From CAZNLH01 sp964573995 (GTDB lineage Bacteria > Gemmatimonadota > CAZMKB01 > CAZNLH01), in assembly GCA_964573995.1 (NCBI GenBank), contig CAZNLH010000001.1, positions 124,001 through 188,000 on the forward strand: a stretch of DNA of 64,000 nt, in the 5' to 3' direction. The notes below the pieces were generated by a model. The model did not search any database. It worked only from the letters and a program-made list of their open reading frames with translations, and had not been told where the DNA came from. The translations under genes were made by a program, and so were the position numbers. The stretch's first letter is position 1, and each line of letters opens with the position of its first letter. Positions 53,959-62,378 of this stretch are shown piece by piece.

Positions 53959-54987
53959 TTAGCCTTGCACGTGACACTGCTTGCACAGGTCTACATACTG
54001 GCCGCCTGCAGTCCCTTCCTCCGTAACCGTCCCGGTCGGCTCCATGAATATCAAGCCGAAGGAATTCTGGTTACCGTGTCCCTTGTGACACGTAAAGCAC
54101 GAAGGCGTGTGATCGGTCACATCCGCAGGATCGGTAGGCTGCCAGTTACCCGTAGCAGTCATCACCTTGACCCAGTTCGTCTTTGTGCTGTCTCCTGCGA
54201 AGACATCGGCGCTCGAATGGCCTCCACCTATGGCACCGATATTGGCATCGGCGTTGGGGTGACGAAGCCACTCCTCGCCTGTAGCACCACCGACTTCAGG
54301 ACCACCCTTGGCTCCATGGAAGTCCGTGTGGCATGACTTGCACCACGACGCAAACCCGGATTCGGTCTGATCGGGTTCGTTGAAATCGACGTTGGTGACG
54401 GAGTACCCCGCAGCGGAACGCTCGAAGACGTCCTTGGTCGGGTCATTCGTCCCCACTACGTAACTGACTGATGCGTGGTAACCACCGCCCGAAAAAGGAC
54501 TCAGGTTCCTGTAAGGGTTGTCAGTCGGCCCACCGTAACCGTGAGGCTGGTGGCAGTCGACACAAACCAGGCCCTCGGTTGCATCCGGTGACCAGGACCC
54601 ATCGTTGCCGGGTGGATCATCGGTGCTTCCAAGGGTGTGGCCGTGCTCGTCGAGGTAAGGGGCGACATCGTCTCTATTAAGGGCCCCCGCCTCCCGGACC
54701 ACGCTTCCAGTCTGGTTGGCAAGTACATCAGGCGGAGAAATCTGCCCATCGTGGCACGTGAGGCAGAGATCGTTCACGTCGTTCCGGAGAAGGTATTCAT
54801 ATGGACCGTCCGGTCCGAGAGGCGTGAATGATCCTCCACCATCGTAGCCATGTTGCTGACTGTAGTGCATGACATGACACTCTGCACAATTCAGCGTTGA
54901 GCCCGTGTGGTAATCTCCCGCGTAGAGCCAAGCCGTAAAGGCAACAGCAAAGACCAGTGCAAGGAATGCTGAGGATAACCTCTTCAT
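53959..54987 (-). CDS. six-haem c-type cytochrome, OmcS-like (copy B)
   Basis: 342 residues with a signal peptide (FLALVFAVAFTAWLYA), so the mature protein begins near GDYHTGS. Six motifs: CAECHVMH (His41 follows), CLTCH, CVDCHQPHG, CKSCHTDFHG then EWLRHPNADA, CFTCHKGHGN, CKQCH at the C-terminus. Mature size, haem number, motif order and the opening HTG-x4-CXXCHxMH match OmcS, whose equivalent His (His16) ligates a haem in the next subunit of the filament (established for OmcS, from memory). Strong AGGAGGTGA lies 6 bases before ATG 54987. Paralogue of copy A (40661-41803), from which it differs in keeping that His. Filament formation is inferred. Confidence 0.94.
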   Translation of the reverse strand: MKRLSSAFLALVFAVAFTAWLYAGDYHTGSTLNCAECHVMHYSQQHGYDGGGSFTPLGPDGPYEYLLRNDVNDLCLTCHDGQISPPDVLANQTGSVVREAGALNRDDVAPYLDEHGHTLGSTDDPPGNDGSWSPDATEGLVCVDCHQPHGYGGPTDNPYRNLSPFSGGGYHASVSYVVGTNDPTKDVFERSAAGYSVTNVDFNEPDQTESGFASWCKSCHTDFHGAKGGPEVGGATGEEWLRHPNADANIGAIGGGHSSADVFAGDSTKTNWVKVMTATGNWQPTDPADVTDHTPSCFTCHKGHGNQNSFGLIFMEPTGTVTEEGTAGGQYVDLCKQCHVQG

Positions 54988-55126
54988 CTGTTTCACCTCC
55001 TTTCCATTTGGCATTGAACACTCTATCTCTTAATCAAGCCGTTGTGCGCGACAGCCCCGAAGTGCTCCGTTAAGATCATCATCCCTTCTCGCATCCCACA
55101 TCGATAGGAGTCGCGCCCCATCCGGC

Positions 55127-56131
55127 TCACTTTCCGTTAGATTCCGCAAGCCTGAAGGATTGGTACCGCCTCCCGACTCTCTCGAGGAGGAACAACCGAT
55201 CGGCACCGTTTCCGGAAATTCCATTGGGATAGAGGAGGTCGCCGGCCCTGACACCGAAACCGCCACGCATCTCTATGAAGCGGCCTTCATGATCGAATCG
55301 CTTTACGACCTGACGGATCGAGTCGACCACCCATATCTCGCCACCGGAGGTGGTGGCAACCCCGTGTGGATGAGAGAAGTTTGAATCACCGACATCCTTC
55401 TCTCCGAACCCGAACAAATATGTCCCCCCTTTGTCATAGACCTGCACGCAGGGGGTAGCGGTTGCATCGGTTATATAGATCCTTCCCTCGTCATCGACCC
55501 ATATCCCCGTCAGGAAGGCGAACCCTCCCCCAACCCCCTTTATCCTCATGATCGCGTTTTCCTCGCCATCGAGAACAACCACTTCGTGAACATCGCCGGC
55601 GGTCGTCATGTAAAGCAAGCCCTTGCCATCTATAAACAGGTACTCCGGGATTGCCCGCCTATCCTTTAGCCCCAAAGTCCTTGAGACGTCAATGGAAGGT
55701 AGGGGCTCACCGCGGAAATTCCTGACTTGAATCTTGCCGGACATGGAGTCGGTGAAATAGATGTCCCCATCACGATTAACGGCAACACTCCTCGGCTCCG
55801 TCTCCACTTCCCTCCCGGTCCGGGGGTCCTTGATGTGGCATGGAAACGAGGCGAGATGGCGGCCGTAAAGGTTGAATACGGATATGCGGTGGTTCCCCCT
55901 GTCGGCCACGTATACCTCCTGGCGAAAACGATCATAGGTAAGCCCGGACGGGTTACGGAAGCGGATTCCTCGGGAAGGGCCGGATACCGAATATTGAAAT
56001 TGGAGGACGGGTAAATGGGCTTGCGATATACCTTGGGCCGGCGTTAGAGACAGGATGATAAGGGCGCAAAGTGAGCAAGCAACCATACTTGTCCTTCTTC
56101 GAGCCCTCGATGGTTTTATGTCCTTGTTCAT
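55127..56131 (-). CDS. NHL-repeat beta-propeller protein 3
   Basis: 334 residues from ATG 56131, with a basic N-terminus and signal peptide (ACSLCALIILSLTPAQGISQ). NHL blades include FRNPSGLTYDRFRQEVYVADRGNHRISVFNLYG, EPRSVAVNRDGDIYFTDSMSGKIQV, FLTGIWVDDEGRIYITDAT and FSHPHGVATTSGGEIWVVDS. It appears to be the first gene of the minus-strand cytochrome operon, about 150 bases downstream of a sigma54-type promoter. A GTG at 56164 is an alternative start. 139 bases separate it from cytochrome B. Confidence 0.85.
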   Translation of the reverse strand: MNKDIKPSRARRRTSMVACSLCALIILSLTPAQGISQAHLPVLQFQYSVSGPSRGIRFRNPSGLTYDRFRQEVYVADRGNHRISVFNLYGRHLASFPCHIKDPRTGREVETEPRSVAVNRDGDIYFTDSMSGKIQVRNFRGEPLPSIDVSRTLGLKDRRAIPEYLFIDGKGLLYMTTAGDVHEVVVLDGEENAIMRIKGVGGGFAFLTGIWVDDEGRIYITDATATPCVQVYDKGGTYLFGFGEKDVGDSNFSHPHGVATTSGGEIWVVDSIRQVVKRFDHEGRFIEMRGGFGVRAGDLLYPNGISGNGADRLFLLERVGRRYQSFRLAESNGK

Positions 56132-56287
56132 CACCTCGATCAAACTTCTATGCTCTGCGAACACAATCTACGAATTGATGGCTGCAAGACGGATAGATCA
56201 CTAAATTTTATAGAGGGGATTAGGTCTTAAGAGGGGTAATTCTTCGAGCGAATGCGGGGAGAGATCTCAGGCTTATACCACCTGTTT

Positions 56288-56303
56288 GGCAATTAACATG
56301 CCA
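56288..56303 (-). promoter_or_regulatory. sigma54-type (-24/-12) promoter for the cytochrome operon
   Basis: On the minus strand TGGCATGTTAATTGCC has GG and GC exactly 10 bases apart and matches the TGGCA-N6-TTGC pattern. Transcription would start near 56275, giving a leader of about 110-140 bases to the NHL 3 gene. The enhancer-binding protein is not in the window. Confidence 0.55.
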
Positions 56304-56458
56304 CAACTCGAGGTCGCCTTTACCGGGGGTAACAAATGCTACAATCTGGGGTTCTTATGTAGCGATAATCCCATGCCTAACATTAAGTTACACCTATATC
56401 TGTTTATTATGCCGTTGACTGGCGCTCTCAGGGAGAAATTATCATGGACCGCCTTGAT

Positions 56459-56505
56459 GGGGGATATTTCCCCACATAATTGTTCCTAATTGGGGAATAT
56501 CCCCC
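56459..56505. promoter_or_regulatory. long inverted repeat in the cytochrome operon upstream region
   Basis: GGGGGATATTTCCCCA (56459-56474) and TGGGGAATATCCCCC (56491-56505) pair over 15 positions with one bulged T and a 16-base A+T-rich loop. It lies about 160 bases upstream of the sigma54-type site, between the protease terminator and the cytochrome operon. It could be an activator binding site or a bidirectional terminator; no T-run follows on either side. Confidence 0.55.
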
Positions 56506-56555
56506 TACGCGGACTTTGGCAGCGAGACACCAAGCCTGCAGGATATGGTATGGAT

Positions 56556-56592
56556 TAAGAAAAGGGGCCGGCCTTCACAAGAGGCCGGCCCC
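56556..56592 (-). terminator. rho-independent terminator of the S8 protease gene
   Basis: An 11-bp perfect stem, GGGGCCGGCCT (56564-56574) with AGGCCGGCCCC (56582-56592), and a 7-base loop. Read on the minus strand the stem is followed by TTTTCTTAA. It lies about 37 bases after the protease stop codon. Confidence 0.9.
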
Positions 56593-56629
56593 TAAGTAAA
56601 TCAGGAGTAAATTGCCTGTTGTCATTCGA

Positions 56630-59600
56630 TTACTTGAGGAGCAACATCCTCCTTGTCTGTTTGAAGTCACCCGCCTTGAGGCGGTACAGGTAGATACCGG
56701 AGGAGAGTTCCTCTCCCGTGTCGCTCCTCCCGTTCCACCGGACGGAGTATTGGCCCGGTGCCTGCATCGTATTGATCAGTGTCCTTACCTTACGTCCCCT
56801 CAGATCATAAACATCCAGGGTAACATCAACCCCCTCACCAACGCGCTCCGGGACCTGGTAGCCTATAGTGGTCGAGGGGTTGAACGGATTCGGGTAGTTC
56901 TGGGAGAGTGCGAAGGCCCTTGGCAGGAGGTTCCCGCCGCTGGCCCCTCCGCCTCCTATGCCCACGGGTGAACCGTACCTCTCCCTGGCGGCATTGATGT
57001 TCTTATACAGGTCGCTCTGGCCGTCACCCCCGAGGAGGGCGAACGCGACGGTTATCGAGTCGCCGTGGGGGATGGTGAACGGGCCCGTAGAGACAACGTA
57101 GGAGAAGTCCTGCGATGAGCCCTGCGTGTCGATGATCCCTCCGCTCAAGGAGTGCCAGAACTCCGCCTTCGTGAACCCATAGGATTGGTCCTGGTTGTTG
57201 ATGAGATCGAAGGATGCAAGGCCGGGATCCGTGAGGACGTGTACTCCACAGTACTTGTTTGATGAGGTGTTCCACATGTAACCGACATCCATCGCCGTAT
57301 CGACCGCCCCGTTGTTGTACGGCAGGCTGAAGAACGGCTGGATGTCCCAGTCCATGTACAAGCCGACGAAGAAATTCTCGATGTCGCTCGCGGAATCTAT
57401 CCCCGTGTTATGGAGGGTGAGTTCCACGATCACGAAGTCGTCGTACCCGGAGTCGCTCCACGCGTAACTCCTCTGGACGACGTCGATCCCCATTGGGTTT
57501 TCCGCGCCTGTGTCGCTGTACTCGCTGTGTCCATCCTGGTCACTGAAGGTACCTGGCGTTGTAATCTGGATATCACCGCCCGGTACCAATTGCCAGTCTG
57601 TGGCCACCGGCCCTGACGGTGTTGAACGGGCCGAGTGGGAGACGTGGACCGAGTCGTAGCCGGCCACGAGGGCGCCCTCGAACAATTGATCCAGGTCGTC
57701 GATCGGGAAGACGAAGCCGCTCCCGTTCGTCTGGTCCAGGGTATCCCAGCCGAATCGTCCGCCGTCGGACACCGAGAATCTGACGTTCCCTATGTCATGA
57801 TCGGCCATGGTGACAAAAAACGGCGTCCTGATCGTGAAGGATAATTGGGTCGTGTAGGTCCCGCCATCGGCCGTTATATCGAGATTGAACTTGACCACGT
57901 GTGCCCCCGGTGTAAGTGAATCAAGGGTAACGTGGAACGGGCTGACACTGTTGTTCACGGTGGTGTCTCGATCGACGTCCCCGAAGGCGGAGAAGTCGTT
58001 GTCGATCGTGACGAGAGGGTCAGGTTCTGCAAGGCTCAGTGTGGCCTCCACCCCGGTAGTGTTGATTCCCAGGTTCCCCAGGTAGACCACCAGGTCGGAA
58101 GACTCGTCTCCCTCGGGCTCCCCGTTGTTGCCGTCGTTCCAGACTGATCCACTGAAGACGATCCGCGGGGTGCGATTCAATGCGAGGACCTCGTTGGCGG
58201 CCGCCACGAGGTCGGGAATGCCGTGGCCATAGGTATTGTCTTCCCCCGGGTCGCCGAGGTCGGTCGCCGTGTTCATCATGATTTGCATGAGGGTGTCACC
58301 GGAGGCATACGAGGCGATATCTCTCAGGAGGGCGAGCGCCCCGGCGGTGTAAGGGCAGGAGAATGATGTACCCGCCCAGCCGATTGTATATCCCCCACCC
58401 CTGGCGCATGTCCTTATGTTCGTGCCATGAGCCACCACCTCGGGCTTTATGGTCATCCCGTCGCACTCCGATGGGCCCCGGCTGCTGAAATTGGCTATCG
58501 AGTTCGACGGCGTGGTCGCACCCACCGAAAAGGCGTTGGTGGGCGAACTTATACGGCTTGCAGGGGAACCCATCGTCTCCGCTCCTGGGCCATCGTTGCC
58601 CGCGGAGAAGAGGACCATGATCCCGGCCGCCATATTTGCATCGATGGCATCCCAGTACTCTGTGTTGCAGTTGGCGCGCGATGCGCCCCAGGAATTACTC
58701 ACGACGTCCGGGACATCGGTGATAGTCGCCGGGTTTCCATCCGGATCGATCGTCCACTCGAAGGCCTGGGTGAATGCCGAAGAGGAGGTAATATTGTCCT
58801 CGAATACGTTTGAAGCGATCCACTCCGCACCCGGGGCCACGCCCACCGTATCGCCCGTAGCGGGATCGACCCCCGTGATGCATCCCATCGTCCCCGTCCC
58901 GTGGCCGTCGTCGTCGACCGGGAAGACACTCGTGGAGTCGTATGGATCGAACCACGCCTCCCTGGGAGTCACGCCGGGGTCGTTCCCCCGCCACCTGTCG
59001 GACAGGGCAGGATGGGTTCCATCAACTCCCGTGTCGAGGTTACACACGAGGACCCCCTGCCCCGTGATGCCCATACGCCACAGTGAATCAGCGTGGAGGG
59101 AACTCACGCCGTGCTCGATCCCGTGATTGAGGACGGGCGGTTGTACACCCTGGAGCGATTGAGGATCTTGCAGGCGGTATGTATCGTCGAGTGGTATCAC
59201 GAGGTCCTCGTATATCGTCCCGACGTCATCGCGCCGGGCCAACTTGTGTATGAAGTCGTTTGTCGCTGTGACGGCGATCGCGTTGGTCACCCAGAATGGA
59301 TGGAACTTGCGCACCTCTCCCGAGGCCTTGGACTCTTCGAGGAAGTCCCGGACGTCCTTTTGCGTCCGCTCGGCCATCTCCTTCAGGGCCACTACAACCC
59401 TCTCGTGTCTTTCCTGCCGGTTTGCCTTCGCGAGTATCAACTCGTTGTCCAGGGACTCCAGGTCTACCTTCTCGGGCATCATGACCATCGCCTTGACCAT
59501 ATCGCTGCCGTGAAGGCCATTCAACTTGGCCTCGAAAGAGGGGTCGATGGTCCCAGACCAGAGGAGGGAAATGGAGAAGAATGCCGAGGTGATGAATGCA

Positions 59601-59635
59601 GATAGGGTGATTGTGAGGAGCCTTGGTGTCTTCAT
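56630..59635 (-). CDS. secreted subtilisin-like (S8) serine protease with T9SS type A sorting domain
   Basis: 1001 residues. Signal peptide (LLTITLSAFITSAFFSISLLWSG), an inhibitor-I9-like prodomain (about 40-150), and the catalytic domain with Asp201 (NLDTGVDGTHP), His245 (DDDGHGTGTMG) and Ser424 (WAGTSFSCPYTAGAL). A long beta-rich region follows, then a C-terminal domain opening SQNYPNPFNPSTTIGYQVP and ending SGIYLYRLKAGDFKQTRRMLLLK, the FlgD-Ig-like/T9SS type A sorting signal of FCB-group bacteria. Secretion through the type IX pathway is therefore likely. AAAGGAG lies before ATG 59635. It is followed by a strong terminator. Confidence 0.95.
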   Translation of the reverse strand: MKTPRLLTITLSAFITSAFFSISLLWSGTIDPSFEAKLNGLHGSDMVKAMVMMPEKVDLESLDNELILAKANRQERHERVVVALKEMAERTQKDVRDFLEESKASGEVRKFHPFWVTNAIAVTATNDFIHKLARRDDVGTIYEDLVIPLDDTYRLQDPQSLQGVQPPVLNHGIEHGVSSLHADSLWRMGITGQGVLVCNLDTGVDGTHPALSDRWRGNDPGVTPREAWFDPYDSTSVFPVDDDGHGTGTMGCITGVDPATGDTVGVAPGAEWIASNVFEDNITSSSAFTQAFEWTIDPDGNPATITDVPDVVSNSWGASRANCNTEYWDAIDANMAAGIMVLFSAGNDGPGAETMGSPASRISSPTNAFSVGATTPSNSIANFSSRGPSECDGMTIKPEVVAHGTNIRTCARGGGYTIGWAGTSFSCPYTAGALALLRDIASYASGDTLMQIMMNTATDLGDPGEDNTYGHGIPDLVAAANEVLALNRTPRIVFSGSVWNDGNNGEPEGDESSDLVVYLGNLGINTTGVEATLSLAEPDPLVTIDNDFSAFGDVDRDTTVNNSVSPFHVTLDSLTPGAHVVKFNLDITADGGTYTTQLSFTIRTPFFVTMADHDIGNVRFSVSDGGRFGWDTLDQTNGSGFVFPIDDLDQLFEGALVAGYDSVHVSHSARSTPSGPVATDWQLVPGGDIQITTPGTFSDQDGHSEYSDTGAENPMGIDVVQRSYAWSDSGYDDFVIVELTLHNTGIDSASDIENFFVGLYMDWDIQPFFSLPYNNGAVDTAMDVGYMWNTSSNKYCGVHVLTDPGLASFDLINNQDQSYGFTKAEFWHSLSGGIIDTQGSSQDFSYVVSTGPFTIPHGDSITVAFALLGGDGQSDLYKNINAARERYGSPVGIGGGGASGGNLLPRAFALSQNYPNPFNPSTTIGYQVPERVGEGVDVTLDVYDLRGRKVRTLINTMQAPGQYSVRWNGRSDTGEELSSGIYLYRLKAGDFKQTRRMLLLK

Positions 59636-59735
59636 CTCTACTCCTTTTTCTTGTTGAGAAAAGGACATTACGCATGAGCGTATGCCATCGGGACAGGCTA
59701 AATATATGACTTTATATCAAAACAATTATTAATGC

Positions 59736-59751
59736 TGTAATGCGCATTACA
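59736..59751. promoter_or_regulatory. perfect 16-bp palindrome upstream of the S8 protease
   Basis: TGTAATGCGCATTACA is its own reverse complement. It lies between the TonB receptor stop (59764) and the protease start (59635), about 100 bases before the ATG, in an A+T-rich stretch suitable for a promoter. An operator for a dimeric repressor or activator is the simplest reading; the regulator is unknown. Confidence 0.55.
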
Positions 59752-59763
59752 ATAGTATCGCCT

Positions 59764-61578
59764 TCAATTAAAAAATTTCCATTTCAATCCGAATCTCCAC
59801 AGTCGTCCCGGCATCGTCCGGCCGGGGATGATCTCGAACCTGTTGTTGAAGACATTCCTTGCGTTACTGAATACGGTAACGTCGACTATCCGCAGCCCGA
59901 GGTTGATATCTACGAAATGGTAGCCCTCCGCGCCGCTGTTTCCGCCTTGAACCCCCTGGTCCCGCCCGGATACCAGTAGGCCTGAGACCTGCAAGATGTA
60001 ACCAAGGTCGCTGCCCTTGAGGCTCCCATGCGCCTCTGCCGTTCCGGTAAGGTAGTGGCTGGGGATAAATGTTCCGGTCCCGCCGACCGTCGAATCACCT
60101 GCTACGATCCCCTGGTAGCCGAGGGAAAGGGATAAAAAGTCATGAATACGAATGCCGGAGGAGAGACGCCAGCCGAGTTCCCTGACCTCCGAGGCAGTTG
60201 TGCCAGCCGATTCAATCGACCCTGCCTCGTTCCGTCTCGACTGGCGATGGAAAAGGGACAGCGAACTTCGAACGCCCGGGAATCTGCAGGAGAAACCAGT
60301 CTCTATCAACCTCTCCCTCTCGATTCCAAGTGACGTGGGCTCCTCCATCCTCTCCTGGAATGATGGCCTGTGTTCTACTCTCCATATCGAGGCGAACACG
60401 GAAGAATACCGGTAGATTCCGCGTGACGCAGTGACCCCGCCGTTCAACGTGGAAAATTCCGATCCCTCGCGCTCCCAGCGCCCGGCCATCTCTATTGTTG
60501 GAAGGAGGCCCAACCTGAGACGGGAAGACGCAAATAACGCAAGGACATTGATGTCGCGCTGGTCGGTCACAGAGAGGCCCTCCTCCGATGCACCGACCTT
60601 GAACGACAGGGCAGGCTCGAAATGGAATGCGCCCTCGACGCGCAACCGCTTCCTCGTCCCATTTCTTTCCCCGAGGGGTATTGAGGTGTCTAAATCGAGG
60701 CTGTCCCTTGTATCACGATCATAGCAGGCTGCGACCTCCAGTCCTGCGGGACCGGTTCGCGGCAGCGCCGCCACCAAGTTCAGGTGGTAGAACTTGTTAT
60801 CCACGCCTACCGGGCTCGATATTTCCAACGATTGGCTGGAGGCGTCCGCCGAGGAAGTGGCGCCGACCCCAGTAAGCCTCAAATCTATCCCCTTCGGAAT
60901 GTGCTGACTCAACCTCAGGTGGTAACCGAGCAGGGAGTTGTCTCCTTCGCTGTCAAAACCATTGGAGGCGACCCTGTCAAACGATAAGGAGAGGCCTGTC
61001 CCCTCCCCCAAGAGACCGCGCCGAAATTCGCCGCGCAGCAAGCGGGTTCGAAACGACCCGCCGGCAAGGGTCAGACTCGAAAAGGGTTCTCCTCCAGCAA
61101 ACTGCTTGGTCGTGATACGGACCACGCTTCCTGCGGCGTGGGTCCCCCGATCAAGGTCGGCGGGGCCGTGCGAGACCTCGATCCGATCTATCGAGGTTAG
61201 GGGAATCATATTGAGGTTGAGTGATTGGTTGAAGGGATCGTTCACCACCTCGCCGTCGAGGAGAAATAGGACGTGAGAGGGAGATAATCCATCGAAAGAA
61301 ACGGTCTTGTCGGCCCCCAGGTAGCCCCTGTCAAGGACCTCGAGCCCAGGGATCCGCCACAGGATCTCGCCGAGGACCGCGGCGCCACTCTGTTCTATCT
61401 CCTCCCTTTTGATAACGAACTCATCGCCATTACCAAGCCACTGGTAATACCTCTCTCCGGCCGGAGGGCCGATCATCCCCGGTACCGGCGGATCGGCCTG
61501 CATTCCCGTTACCAGGAGGAGGTTCAAGACAAACAAGAGAGAGGATAACCTGCTTCTCACCTGTCCCCTCCACTGCAT
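59764..61578 (-). CDS. TonB-dependent outer-membrane receptor (BtuB-sized)
   Basis: 604 residues: signal peptide (LSSLLFVLNLLLVTGMQA), a plug domain (ILWRIPGLEVLDRGYLGADKTVSFDGLSPSHVLFLLDGEVVNDPF ... IDRIEVSHGPADLDRGTHAAGSVVRITTK) and a 22-strand-type barrel ending GLKWKFFN. The length is close to BtuB (614 in Escherichia coli), and the gene is coupled (22-base overlap) to an ATP-binding protein, a permease and a binding protein. Together these suggest cobalamin or an iron chelate as substrate. No TonB box is obvious at the N-terminus. Confidence 0.9.
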   Translation of the reverse strand: MQWRGQVRSRLSSLLFVLNLLLVTGMQADPPVPGMIGPPAGERYYQWLGNGDEFVIKREEIEQSGAAVLGEILWRIPGLEVLDRGYLGADKTVSFDGLSPSHVLFLLDGEVVNDPFNQSLNLNMIPLTSIDRIEVSHGPADLDRGTHAAGSVVRITTKQFAGGEPFSSLTLAGGSFRTRLLRGEFRRGLLGEGTGLSLSFDRVASNGFDSEGDNSLLGYHLRLSQHIPKGIDLRLTGVGATSSADASSQSLEISSPVGVDNKFYHLNLVAALPRTGPAGLEVAACYDRDTRDSLDLDTSIPLGERNGTRKRLRVEGAFHFEPALSFKVGASEEGLSVTDQRDINVLALFASSRLRLGLLPTIEMAGRWEREGSEFSTLNGGVTASRGIYRYSSVFASIWRVEHRPSFQERMEEPTSLGIERERLIETGFSCRFPGVRSSLSLFHRQSRRNEAGSIESAGTTASEVRELGWRLSSGIRIHDFLSLSLGYQGIVAGDSTVGGTGTFIPSHYLTGTAEAHGSLKGSDLGYILQVSGLLVSGRDQGVQGGNSGAEGYHFVDINLGLRIVDVTVFSNARNVFNNRFEIIPGRTMPGRLWRFGLKWKFFN

Positions 61579-62378
61579 CCGTCATCCCACGGCATCCTTA
61601 CGGTGAGTCCTCGTTCGTCATCATCCACTATCATCCGGACTCCGTATGTCTCGTACAGTTTCTCCGGAGAGACAACCTCCCTCGTCGGCCCGTCTGCCAG
61701 GAAGACTCCCCTGCCCATGAGTATCACCCTGTCCACAAAGTGGGCGATCATGTCGATATCATGGGAGACGGTCACGATCGTCATCTCGCGTTCTTCTCTC
61801 ATCCTCTTCAGCAACCTAACAAGTTCAATCCGGTGACGTACGTCGAGCCCGGTCGTCGGCTCGTCAAGGAGGAGGATCCGCGTCTCCTGAGCAAGCGATC
61901 GGGCAATAATCACCCGCTGCAACTCCCCTGCGGAGAGTTGGGTCACTACCTTACCTCTCAGGTCGATGACCCCCATCTTCCGCATCGCCTCCTCGGTCTT
62001 CTCAATGTCTTCACGACTTTCACCGCCGAAGAGCGGGATGTAAGGGTTCCTCCCCATCAGCACCACTTCCTCGACGGTGAAATCGAAGACGGGTTCCGTT
62101 CCCTGGGCCACGATCGATACCTCGCGGGCGACCTCTTTCCTCCTGTAGGAGTTGAGGTCACGACCGAGGAGCATTATCTTCCCCTCTCGAGGCCGCAGCA
62201 GGCCCGCCATGAGTCGCAGGAGGGTGGTCTTCCCGCTACCGTTCTCTCCCAGGAAACCCATGGATTCTCCCCTGGCGACCCCGAGGCTTATCCCCTCAAA
62301 GATGTCCTCGTCTTCGTACGAAAAAGAGACCTGATCCAGTTCGATAACGAGTCCGTTTTCTTTCACGGTCAATTCCAT
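61557..62378 (-). CDS. ABC importer ATP-binding protein (BtuD/FecE/HmuV family)
   Basis: 273 residues. Walker A at about residues 43-51 (GFLGENGSGKTTLL), Q-loop in VSIVAQGTEPVF, ABC signature LSAGELQRVIIARSLAQ (LSAGE instead of LSGGQ), Walker B ILLLDEPTTGLD and the His switch VSHDID. Belongs to the importer group for cobalamin, haem and siderophores. ATG 62378 overlaps the permease end by 10 bases, with GAGGAG just before it. Energises the permease encoded by the next gene upstream. Confidence 0.95.
   Translation of the reverse strand: MELTVKENGLVIELDQVSFSYEDEDIFEGISLGVARGESMGFLGENGSGKTTLLRLMAGLLRPREGKIMLLGRDLNSYRRKEVAREVSIVAQGTEPVFDFTVEEVVLMGRNPYIPLFGGESREDIEKTEEAMRKMGVIDLRGKVVTQLSAGELQRVIIARSLAQETRILLLDEPTTGLDVRHRIELVRLLKRMREEREMTIVTVSHDIDMIAHFVDRVILMGRGVFLADGPTREVVSPEKLYETYGVRMIVDDDERGLTVRMPWDDGCSGGDR

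Noticed and set aside
56286..56489. 67-codon plus-strand frame between the cytochrome operon and the protease terminator
   Set aside because: It runs across the sigma54-type site and the large inverted repeat, lacks a ribosome binding site and matches nothing I know.
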